Part shown: one piece after another, positions 43,501 to 51,126 of the stretch
How the letters are laid out: each line of letters begins with the position of its first letter
Numbering within the stretch: position 1 is the first letter of the stretch
DNA from: an uncultured Prevotella sp.
GTDB taxonomy: Bacteria > Bacteroidota > Bacteroidia > Bacteroidales > Bacteroidaceae
Direction: 5' to 3'
Assembly: GCA_946415755.1 (NCBI GenBank)
Contig: CAMKTS010000014.1
Location: 1 to 64,000, forward strand
DNA length: 64,000 nucleotides
Made by a program: the position numbers and the translations under genes
The notes under the pieces: model-generated
What the model was told of the DNA's origin: nothing
Database searches by the model: none
The model's input: the letters and a program-made list of their open reading frames with translations, nothing else

Positions 43501-46500
43501 ATTTTACAAACATTGTGGAGATGGACGGCACCCCAGAGCAGATGGCCGTGATTGAGTTTGCCGACGCAGAGGCCAAGCGTCTGTGCGTAGAAAAATACGA
43601 CCGCAACGGCGACGGTGAAATAAGTATGGGCGAGGCCCAGATGGTAACAACATTGGGCCAGTTCTCTAATACCATAGAACTCATCAGTTTCGACGAGCTG
43701 AAATACTTTACCAATGTCACCACCCTTCAGTCTAACGCGTTCTCAGGTTGCAAGAACCTGACAAAAATCACATTGCCGGAAGGGCTTACCACTATTGAGA
43801 ATAGTGTATTCTTCAATTGCACCAGCCTAACATCTATCGTGATTCCCACTGGTGTCACCAAGATTAGCGAACAGATGTTCAATGGATGCACCAAACTCAA
43901 GGAAATCAGGCTGCACAACGGCTTGACAGAAATCGGAAACTCTGCTTTCAGATATTGTAGCAGCCTTTCTTCTATAGACATACCAGAAGGTGTCACGACC
44001 ATCGGCTCATATGCCTTTGAGCAGTCAGGATTGACATCCATGAACATTCCCTCTACCACCACCTCCATCGGTGCGTATGCATTGGCGGGCAACATCATCT
44101 ATTGTAACCTGACAGTCCCCATCAGCGTTGGCACACTCATGCACAATATGTCAGAAACTTTACTCCGCGTACCAAAGGGCTGTGAGAAAGCTTTTATGAG
44201 TGCCGACGGCTGGAAGGACTTCATCATCATAGGTGCTGACAGCGAAAATACCGACTGGGCGCAGGGACAGGTGACCATAACCGTAGATGAACCTGGCGAG
44301 CTGCGTCTGGCCATCGTGGAAAGCGACGAGGAGGCCATCAGTCGCCTAAAAATCAAGGGTAAGCTGAACTACGAAGACCTGCAATACATCGTAGAGGGCA
44401 AAGGCAAACTGGCTGACTTGGAGAGCTTGGACCTCAGCGAGGTGACGTTCCAATACGGCGGCGAAGCCTACGCAACGAGGTCGGTCTCTCACGATGACGT
44501 ATGGCCTATCCAGACCGATGTGACAAAATACTACCTGGCCGAGACGGAACAGGTTTATCTGCCTGGCACACACACTCCGGGTATAGGCAACTACACACTG
44601 ACCACCTCCGTCTACGGTCCCAACCTGGCCGGTATGTTTCTCAACAAAGCTTATAAGCATATCGTCATGCCAGCTATTTTGAGGAAGGCTGCTGCCGATG
44701 TTTTCAATGGCTGCTCGCAGCTGCAGAGCATAGAGTTCCCCAATGGCATCACGGAAGTTGACGAACGGGCATTCCTGAATTGTTATAGCATCACATCGGT
44801 AGACCTACAGGGTGTCGACTCTATCCATGCTGATGCCTTCAATGGCTGTAAGATGCTACAGGACGTTCCACATATCAGTGGTGTGAAGTATCTTGGCAAC
44901 CAGGCTTTCAAAGGCTGTACCCGTCTGACGGGCGACAATGGTGTGCTGTCGTTGCCGCAGGTCGACTCTATCCCTGAATATACGTTCTACAAGTGCATCA
45001 TGTTGAGCGACGTGCGCCTGTCGGAGAGCACGAAGCACATAGGCGAATATGCCTTCAGTGGCTGTAAGACGCTGCCGCGCATCACACTGCCGGCATCGCT
45101 AACGGTACTGCCACCCAACGTGTTTACCGATTGTGCCATGCTGGAGGATGTGAACTATACTGAATCACTGTTGCAGGTAGACTACACCAGCTTCAGCAAC
45201 ACACCATGGATAAAATCGCTGTCCGTAGAAGACGGCATCAAGTACATGGGGCATATCGCCATGGCTTACGACACGACGAGCGGGGTGGCAGATGCATCAC
45301 CTGCCACGCTAACTTTCCGCGAGGGAACCACCTCCATCGCCGACGGCTTCGGAGCTACGATGGACATCTATCCGCAGTATTACGGCAAGAACGTTACAGC
45401 CATCAGTTTCCCATCCACGCTGAAGCGCATAGGCGACAATGCATTCAAGAGCCGAGTCAGCAGCAACGGCGATGCACCATTCTCCGTCAAGACGCTCACG
45501 CTGCCAGATGCCTTGGAGGAGATTGGCGAGCATGCCTTTGCATACGCCCCGTCACTGACCAAGCTGACACTGCCGGAAAATCTGAAGAAGATAGGATACG
45601 AGGCTTTCTACAAGAGTGAAAAGTTGACGACGGTAGTGTATAACACCGTGGAGGCCGTAGCACAGAACCTGTTCAGCGACTGCACATCGTTGGAACTGAT
45701 AACCATCGGTCCAAAGGTACAGTTGTTGCCCGATGGTATTTTCAGCGGTTGCACGAACCTCGCCATCGTGAAGTCTGCCGAGCGTACAGCCCACACTCCA
45801 CTGAACATCGGCAATGCGGCATTCATGAATTGCGAAAAACTGCAACGACTCACGTTGCCTGCTAACATGGTGGAGATAGGCAACCAAGCCTTCATGGGCT
45901 GTACAGCCCTGAAGACGTTCACTGCTTCTGAAAGTCTGGAGACCATCGGCAGCGATGCCTTCAATGGCTGCACGGCATTGAACAGCCTGACACTGAACAT
46001 GGGTCTGAGGACCATTGGCGACAATGCTTTCCTCGGCTGTACAGCTATTCCGTCGTTCCTGTTACCAGAGAGCCTTGACAGTATCGGTACTGGAGCATTT
46101 TCAGGTTGCTACCTGCTGAAAGAACTGACCATACCTGCCTCTATCACCAAACTGGGCAACAATTTTGTGGGTGACTGCTATAACCTCACCAAGTTAGTGG
46201 TCAACATGAAGCAGCCTGCCAGTCTCTACAGCATTATCGACATGAGCAACGGAGTAGTGCAGGAAGTATATGGCTATTACGGCAATTGGGACGCGTACAG
46301 GGAAATCCATTACTCCGACGTTACACTCTACGTGCCTGATGGAACCAAGTCTCTTTACCGCGAGGCCGAAGGATGGAAGAAATTCGACAACATCCAGGAG
46401 ATGAGCGGCAACGATGTCACGGCCAAAAACAAGTTGAATGTCAGCGGAACGAATGTCAACAGCGGCATGACCTCTATGGTCGATGTAGGTCTGAAGAATG

Positions 46501-47066
46501 ACATAGCCGACTTTACCGCTTACCAATTCGATCTGGTGCTGCCTCTGGGCTTCACCATTGCTACCGATGCAGAAGGCCGTCTTATTGCCGAAAAAGGCAC
46601 GCGTTATGCCGATGCTGCCCAGTCATTACAGGTAGAACAGCTGGCTGTACACCTGTATGCCGACTTTGTCAAGTACCGTTTCCTGTGTATGTCACCTAAC
46701 ACGAATGTCATCACAGGCACCGATGGCAACGTGCTCTCCTTCCCGCTGCATGTCAGCGACAAGGTGGAAGATGGCATCTACAAGGCTCGGATAGAGAATG
46801 CCGTCTTTACCCAAAAGGACGGTACAAAACATCTGCTCGACAAGCTACCGTTCAATATTAACGTAGGCAAGATAGTCGCTACTCCTGGCGATGCCAACGG
46901 TGACGACGTAGTAGACGTGGCTGACGTGGTGGCTATCGTGAACTATATCCTGAACAAGCCGGGCGAGAACTTCAACGAGCAGGCTGCCGACGTGAACGGC
47001 GACGGCGTGATAGACGTGGCCGATGTGGTGGCCGTGGTAAACATCATCCTCAAAGGACAATCATGA
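40596..47066 (+). CDS. Giant BspA-like LRR protein with EF-hand, cohesin-like and dockerin modules
   Basis: A 2156-residue secreted protein. Signal peptide MKKKLFFALAVLSSTLAWSA. An EF-hand-like loop (DTDGDGELSEGEA, ~39-51) precedes the first BspA repeat block. A second, similar unit (DRNGDGEISMGEA, ~1002-1015) starts another block, and a third LRR block runs from ~1350 to 1930. Residues ~1943-2090 (NVSGTNVNSGMTSMVDVGLKN...) resemble a cohesin-type beta sandwich. The end is a dockerin (~2098-2153) nearly identical to that of the 36614 gene. The first half is visibly more A/T-rich than the second. Likely adhesion or ligand binding at the surface; the stop overlaps the next start by four bases. 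Confidence 0.88.
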   Translation: MKKKLFFALAVLSSTLAWSAENDIITFADSKVKSICVTNWDTDGDGELSEGEAAAVKSLNGKFKNNMVITSFDELRYFTSLKTLENNAFIQCEKLESIVFPDGITTIGNYAFNNCHNLVSVILPKSLTSLGECAFSQCRKLVSVTLHEGITSLIGVFGSCPLLESVNIPESVTSLNATFYDCKSLKSVYIPKNVTKIQNNALSGCSGLESIKVDAANTTYDSRNGCNAIIKTSTNELLYGCQNTEFPSGIVSIADNALNGMCNLNTAIIPEGVTSIGKLAFYKVTGLSEISLPSTLATIGEKAFEGCSNITKITSRIAEPFTTNVFNSSVKNNAILIVPSGTRAVYQGTDGWSDFKFIYEEGETVWTRNHTDPQGVEYTLNTTIEGKYYSVTGYTSEILSDVVIPDNINGCPVTTIASKAFNYCLNLTTITIPASINSMGTTVFTRSALTKIVSLIKEPFYVADFGSDINLNVTLIVPKGTKTAYQNTEGWNSIVAIFEEGEPIVEKEFTDEQGVIYSRQQDSTDKSYYYHVIGHTDELADEIILPASISNAPVKVIYMYAFGGCTSLTKVTLPNSLTTITCNAFNGCSALTDITSLIADPSQVKLNGAFSQEISENAVLQVPAGTRSAYKNAGWNLILYEEGEDRPQIMFTDQQGLKYELAQASDKTYYRIVGYTEDIAKRVTIPTQLFGYEVAYISNSAFANCTAMKWLYIPESVSCTSKSTTFSDCNFTLSLNQKNISDWSSSTYIEALELGDDVETIERNAFSDCTNLKKVNIPAKVTMNDYGSNSSSVNSPFKGCSALQEVTLECSRFGTWFRQIGSLKTVHLGKSVKEVSTYALSGCTGVKTITVDANNEELDSRDGCNAIINTATNKLLQGCSSTTIPQSVTAIGDYAFQGQTGLTEVTISSATTSIGKYAFEGCTGLQLVTSYIIQPFNINYAFDSSTQATAILRVPYMKSNYYKNVGGWNFTNIVEMDGTPEQMAVIEFADAEAKRLCVEKYDRNGDGEISMGEAQMVTTLGQFSNTIELISFDELKYFTNVTTLQSNAFSGCKNLTKITLPEGLTTIENSVFFNCTSLTSIVIPTGVTKISEQMFNGCTKLKEIRLHNGLTEIGNSAFRYCSSLSSIDIPEGVTTIGSYAFEQSGLTSMNIPSTTTSIGAYALAGNIIYCNLTVPISVGTLMHNMSETLLRVPKGCEKAFMSADGWKDFIIIGADSENTDWAQGQVTITVDEPGELRLAIVESDEEAISRLKIKGKLNYEDLQYIVEGKGKLADLESLDLSEVTFQYGGEAYATRSVSHDDVWPIQTDVTKYYLAETEQVYLPGTHTPGIGNYTLTTSVYGPNLAGMFLNKAYKHIVMPAILRKAAADVFNGCSQLQSIEFPNGITEVDERAFLNCYSITSVDLQGVDSIHADAFNGCKMLQDVPHISGVKYLGNQAFKGCTRLTGDNGVLSLPQVDSIPEYTFYKCIMLSDVRLSESTKHIGEYAFSGCKTLPRITLPASLTVLPPNVFTDCAMLEDVNYTESLLQVDYTSFSNTPWIKSLSVEDGIKYMGHIAMAYDTTSGVADASPATLTFREGTTSIADGFGATMDIYPQYYGKNVTAISFPSTLKRIGDNAFKSRVSSNGDAPFSVKTLTLPDALEEIGEHAFAYAPSLTKLTLPENLKKIGYEAFYKSEKLTTVVYNTVEAVAQNLFSDCTSLELITIGPKVQLLPDGIFSGCTNLAIVKSAERTAHTPLNIGNAAFMNCEKLQRLTLPANMVEIGNQAFMGCTALKTFTASESLETIGSDAFNGCTALNSLTLNMGLRTIGDNAFLGCTAIPSFLLPESLDSIGTGAFSGCYLLKELTIPASITKLGNNFVGDCYNLTKLVVNMKQPASLYSIIDMSNGVVQEVYGYYGNWDAYREIHYSDVTLYVPDGTKSLYREAEGWKKFDNIQEMSGNDVTAKNKLNVSGTNVNSGMTSMVDVGLKNDIADFTAYQFDLVLPLGFTIATDAEGRLIAEKGTRYADAAQSLQVEQLAVHLYADFVKYRFLCMSPNTNVITGTDGNVLSFPLHVSDKVEDGIYKARIENAVFTQKDGTKHLLDKLPFNINVGKIVATPGDANGDDVVDVADVVAIVNYILNKPGENFNEQAADVNGDGVIDVADVVAVVNIILKGQS

Positions 47067-47575
47067 AGAAAAGACACTTTTTTCTATCAGTCGTTGTGGC
47101 GTGGTCGCTAACGACAGCAGCACAACAACAGTCGCCAGCACCTTCTACAGAATTCGTCATGCAGCTGAAGGTGACACTGGGCGAAGCCTATACCGTTGGC
47201 GACACACCACAGGGACGGCGTACGGTGATTCCTATCACGGGCGGTAGCTTTGAAGGTCCCCTGCTTCGGGGAGAGATACTAAACGGCGGTGCCGACTGGC
47301 AATTGGCCAGTGGGCACCGCACGACGCTGGAAGCCATCTATTCCATCAAGACCGATGATGGCATATACATCCACATCCGCAATCGCGGCATCATCTATAA
47401 TGGTCCGGATGAACACGGACAACCATCATTCTATTTCAAGGCTGCGCCACAGTTCGAGGCTCCTACCGACAGTCGCTACGACTGGCTGAACAACAGCCTC
47501 TTCCTCTGTACGCCCGACTTCTCTCCGCAGAACAGCGGAGGAGGCATCACCCTGAATATCTGGAAGGTGAAGTAG
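47063..47575 (+). CDS. Secreted DUF3237 family protein
   Basis: A 170-residue protein with signal peptide MKKRHFFLSVVVAWSLTTAAQQ, followed by a DUF3237-type beta domain: VMQLKVTLGEAYTVGDTPQGRRTVIPITGG, FEGPLLRGEILNGGADWQL and IHIRNRGIIYNGP. The family has no known activity and is usually cytoplasmic, so the signal peptide is notable. The ATG overlaps the stop of the giant BspA-like gene (ATGA), indicating coupled translation. It ends six bases from the convergent pectate-lyase-like gene. Confidence 0.8.
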   Translation: MKKRHFFLSVVVAWSLTTAAQQQSPAPSTEFVMQLKVTLGEAYTVGDTPQGRRTVIPITGGSFEGPLLRGEILNGGADWQLASGHRTTLEAIYSIKTDDGIYIHIRNRGIIYNGPDEHGQPSFYFKAAPQFEAPTDSRYDWLNNSLFLCTPDFSPQNSGGGITLNIWKVK

Positions 47576-47581
47576 ACAGGT

Positions 47582-50500
47582 TCATCGCACCACCTTGCGC
47601 GATGTTACCTGTCCGTTCTCTGTAGTAGTACGCAGGATGTACACTCCCTTTGCCGGTGTAGCGACGCGCTTGCCGGAGAGGGTGAAATACTCCTCGTGAA
47701 GTACCTTGCCGTCAGCTGACAATGCCGATATTGCTGTGGCATCGCCCATGACGGTAAGGATGCCGTCGGTGTAGAGCTTGGAGGTATCCCACGTCTGACC
47801 GGCTCCCGGTGTAGCGGGAACAATCTCGCTGAACGTACCACTGACGGTGCTGCCAGAGAGAGTGAAGACTTGGATGGTCTTGCCATTCTGATGGGTGGCA
47901 GCCATCATGGCATTGTTCAGCTGCAGGATGGCACCGTCTTTCAGCGTCACATTGCCCTTGAAGGTAAGACCCTTGTCGCTGGCCAGCGTGTCGCCCACCT
48001 GCAGGATGCCACCGCCATTGATGGTCACTGCTCCGGCGATGCTACCCTTACCGGCGAGGATGGCATCCTGCGCCACGGTGACGGCTCCCGTTCCGGAGTT
48101 ATTGCCGTTGACGACCAGCATACCGCTGTTGACCGTGGTAGTACCTTTGTAGTCGTTGGCACCCGTCAGTCGCCAGAGTCCAGTACCGGTCTTGACGATA
48201 TTCACTGTGCCGGTATGGCCACTGCCGCTGCACGACCAGTTGTTGATCTTGCCTGCGAAGGTCTCATCGCTGTTGGCACTGCCCACCGTCCAGGTACACT
48301 TAAAGTTGTCGGTCTGCTTGCTGGAACCGTTCAGGTAGGTGGTGCTGGTGCCGGAAAGACCGCCGAGGGTCAGATTGCCGGTGGTGCTCCAATAGCACAG
48401 GTTGGTGTTGCCCTGTAGCTCAATGATGGTATTGTCGAGCTTCGGACTCTTGTCAAGCAGCAGCAGCGAGCCGCGCTTGTCGCTGGACTTGCCATTGGCA
48501 ATCAGTCTGCCGCTGAATTCGCTCCAGTCGCCCTGTACATATTCACGCAGGTAGGGAATGTTCAGCTGGATAGTGCCCTTACCGCTCACCTTGCTGTTGA
48601 TATAGCAATTACGGTTGGGTGAGAACTGCGATGTGGTGTTTTCCGTCACTTCGATGGGGAAGGCGTAGGTTTCATAGCCGCTCGACTCTCCCTTCGTCTT
48701 CAGGTGACCACCGGCCATCACCAGCTTCGACGATGTACCGATGCCGGTTTTCGAGATGTCAGCGGTACTGAGGTAGAGTGTGGAACCCTTCAGGACGGTG
48801 GCTCCCTTGTAGCCGAAGAACTTGTTGGTGGCAACGGTAATCTGTCCACTGCCGTCAATGATGAAGTCGCTGCCTGCATCGGATCCTTCTATCACACCAT
48901 TCATCGTCACCGTAGCCGACTTGACATCAAACGTGGAGGTCTGTGAGAGCTTGGCAGAGCGGTTGGTGGTGGTGACACCGCCAGTATAACGGTAGGTACC
49001 GCCGTCGAATACCCAGTTCTGGGCAAACTCCACACTACTGCCGATGGCACTGGCCTCACCGCCGTTCTTCAGGGTGTTGAATTCCAGCACACCATCGTGT
49101 ACCACGGTAGCCCCCGTATAGCTGTTGGTGGTGTTGAGCGTCAGCACACCGGCAGCACCCTTGTTCACAGAGGCTGCTCCGCTGATGGCCCCCGTACCGC
49201 TGACAGTCAGGTTGACGGGTTCGTTATAGACAACGGCAGCAGGCGATGTCGTCTCGCTGAGGGTCAGGGTAGCATCGTTAGCAGGTGCCAGCAACACGTT
49301 CTTACCCTCTGCCTGACTCTTATCATAGTCGCCGCCCGTCCATGTGTAGTCGGGCTGGTAGCTGTCGATATCTACGACATCAGTCTCCAACGGACGCGTC
49401 GACATAGCTGTCTCTGCCGTATATTCCGAGAACTGGTCGCTGCCCTTGAAAGCCCTGACACGTACCGTGTACTTGACACCCGGCTCCAGGTTGGCAATGG
49501 TATAGCTCTTCGTATTGGCCTTGGTGCGCGCCACCTCGGCAAAGTCGCCATCCTTCTTCAGTTCGATGATGAAGCCATCCTCGTCGTAGGTATAGTCGCG
49601 CCAGCTGATGGCCAGCGTCTGTGTGGTGGCCTTGTCCAGCGTCAGGCCTACGGGAGTACGCAGGAAGAAGTCGCGGTCCTCGACGGTGATGTCGTTGATG
49701 TAGTTCTCAATATTGGTGTAGCCCGTGTCACTGATGACCATGGCATCGTCCTTGTTGGGGTCTGTCATGTGATCTATCTCCCACTCGTCGGGCATACCGT
49801 CGCCGTCGGTGTCCTGCTTCTTCACACCTGCATAGACCTTCCAGGTATTGGGGGCACCATAAACCAGCGTTTCTTCGTTGGAAATGAGTGCGCCGCTCTT
49901 ACCGTAGCTCAACACCTCATCGACCATGTAGCAGTCGGCCATATCACGATAGGGCAAGGTAGCACCCACCGTGGGCAGGTTGGTCTCCAGCAGGGTCTTG
50001 CCGGGATTCAGTTTCAGTGTGGGATAGTCATAAGGAGTATCTACACGAGTGGCAGCATTATAGTCTGTAATCTCAAAGGGGTCGAACACACCGTTCATGT
50101 TGTTGTCCTGCCAGTTGTCCACGCCGTAGCAGTGGAAATCGGCATTGCCACCGGTGAAGGCAGCACCGCCCTTTGCCGGACCATTGATGAAGAGGTTCGA
50201 CTGGATATTGACATACGACGACCCCTCTGAGTCGCCACCCATGATATAGGCACCGTTCGACCAGTTGTATACGATGTTGTTGGCATACTGGTTGATACCC
50301 TTGATCTTGTTGTTACGGGTAGAGTTGTCACAATAGAAGTTACCCACCAGCGAGATATAGTCAGCCTGCATCAATCCACCGGCCGAGTGAGTCATCAAAC
50401 CCTGTCCGATGACACAGTTCTGCAGGGTGATGTTCTCCGGTGTGGTACCCTTGCCGTCGGGGTTGATGGAGAAGGTCTCATCCAGTCCCCATGAGAAGGA

Positions 50501-50944
50501 GCAGTGGTCGAAGATCATATTCGCACCATTGGCGATACCTGCTGCATCCTTGCCGCTGTCGCCCTTATGTCCCATGCGGAAACGCATGTGGCGCACGATG
50601 ATGTTCGAGGCTCCCGAGAAGCTGACACCATTGCCATATACGGTGATGCCCTCTCCCGGTGCCGTCTGTCCGGCAACATACAGGTTGTTTTTGAACACCA
50701 GTCGTGACGAGAGGTTGATGACTCCCGCCACATCGAACACGATGATACGGTTGGCCTGGCTGACGGCATCACGCAGCGAACCCGTTCCCGAATCATTCAA
50801 GTTGGTGACATGATACACCTTACCAGTTCTTCCGCCCGTGGCAAAGCGGCCCCACCCCTGAGCTTCGGGGAAGGCCAGCTGCTGGGCACTCATGCCGACA
50901 CAGACGGTCAGCATGACCATTAACAGCATGCAGTTCTTCTTCAT
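47582..50944 (-). CDS. Secreted pectate-lyase-like protein with FN3, beta-strand repeats and sorting domain
   Basis: About 1120 residues. Signal peptide MKKNCMLLMVMLTVCVGMSAQ. The first ~430 residues form a right-handed beta-helix like PL1 pectate lyases (FPEAQGWGRFATGGRTGKVYHVTNLNDSG, SFSWGLDETFSI), followed by DTDGDGMPDEWE. An FN3 domain follows at ~430-515 (LAISWRDYTYDEDGFIIEL). Then comes a long stretch of autotransporter-type beta-strand repeats (GVLTLNTTNSYTGATVVHDGVLEFN, LTGANDYKGTTTVNSGMLVVNG). The end (LSGKRVATPAKGVYILRTTT) looks like a type IX secretion sorting tail. ATG 50944 begins the signal peptide. Pectin as substrate is inference. Confidence 0.82.
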   Translation of the reverse strand: MKKNCMLLMVMLTVCVGMSAQQLAFPEAQGWGRFATGGRTGKVYHVTNLNDSGTGSLRDAVSQANRIIVFDVAGVINLSSRLVFKNNLYVAGQTAPGEGITVYGNGVSFSGASNIIVRHMRFRMGHKGDSGKDAAGIANGANMIFDHCSFSWGLDETFSINPDGKGTTPENITLQNCVIGQGLMTHSAGGLMQADYISLVGNFYCDNSTRNNKIKGINQYANNIVYNWSNGAYIMGGDSEGSSYVNIQSNLFINGPAKGGAAFTGGNADFHCYGVDNWQDNNMNGVFDPFEITDYNAATRVDTPYDYPTLKLNPGKTLLETNLPTVGATLPYRDMADCYMVDEVLSYGKSGALISNEETLVYGAPNTWKVYAGVKKQDTDGDGMPDEWEIDHMTDPNKDDAMVISDTGYTNIENYINDITVEDRDFFLRTPVGLTLDKATTQTLAISWRDYTYDEDGFIIELKKDGDFAEVARTKANTKSYTIANLEPGVKYTVRVRAFKGSDQFSEYTAETAMSTRPLETDVVDIDSYQPDYTWTGGDYDKSQAEGKNVLLAPANDATLTLSETTSPAAVVYNEPVNLTVSGTGAISGAASVNKGAAGVLTLNTTNSYTGATVVHDGVLEFNTLKNGGEASAIGSSVEFAQNWVFDGGTYRYTGGVTTTNRSAKLSQTSTFDVKSATVTMNGVIEGSDAGSDFIIDGSGQITVATNKFFGYKGATVLKGSTLYLSTADISKTGIGTSSKLVMAGGHLKTKGESSGYETYAFPIEVTENTTSQFSPNRNCYINSKVSGKGTIQLNIPYLREYVQGDWSEFSGRLIANGKSSDKRGSLLLLDKSPKLDNTIIELQGNTNLCYWSTTGNLTLGGLSGTSTTYLNGSSKQTDNFKCTWTVGSANSDETFAGKINNWSCSGSGHTGTVNIVKTGTGLWRLTGANDYKGTTTVNSGMLVVNGNNSGTGAVTVAQDAILAGKGSIAGAVTINGGGILQVGDTLASDKGLTFKGNVTLKDGAILQLNNAMMAATHQNGKTIQVFTLSGSTVSGTFSEIVPATPGAGQTWDTSKLYTDGILTVMGDATAISALSADGKVLHEEYFTLSGKRVATPAKGVYILRTTTENGQVTSRKVVR

Positions 50945-50996
50945 TTTCAGTATTTTACTATTAGTCATTATTTGCAGATTTGTTTTAGTTGCGCTG

Positions 50997-51004
50997 CAAA
51001 GGTA
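50997..51004 (-). promoter_or_regulatory. -7 element of the pectate-lyase-like gene
   Basis: Minus strand TACCTTTG followed by CAGC, 52 bases before the ATG at 50944. Confidence 0.65.
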
Positions 51005-51102
51005 CGGCTTTTTTTGTCAATTGCACTGATGTGCCGCCCAATTATACTGTTAATGTTTCTTAAAGAAGTAAGAAAACTGTTTATTATCCCACGAAAAACC
51101 AG

Positions 51103-51110
51103 TATATTTG
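51103..51110 (+). promoter_or_regulatory. -7 element of the fasciclin/Sus operon
   Basis: TATATTTG followed by CACCC, 16 bases before the first possible ATG. No other promoter was recognised before 64000. Confidence 0.65.
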
Positions 51111-51126
51111 CACCCTACTAACTCAC

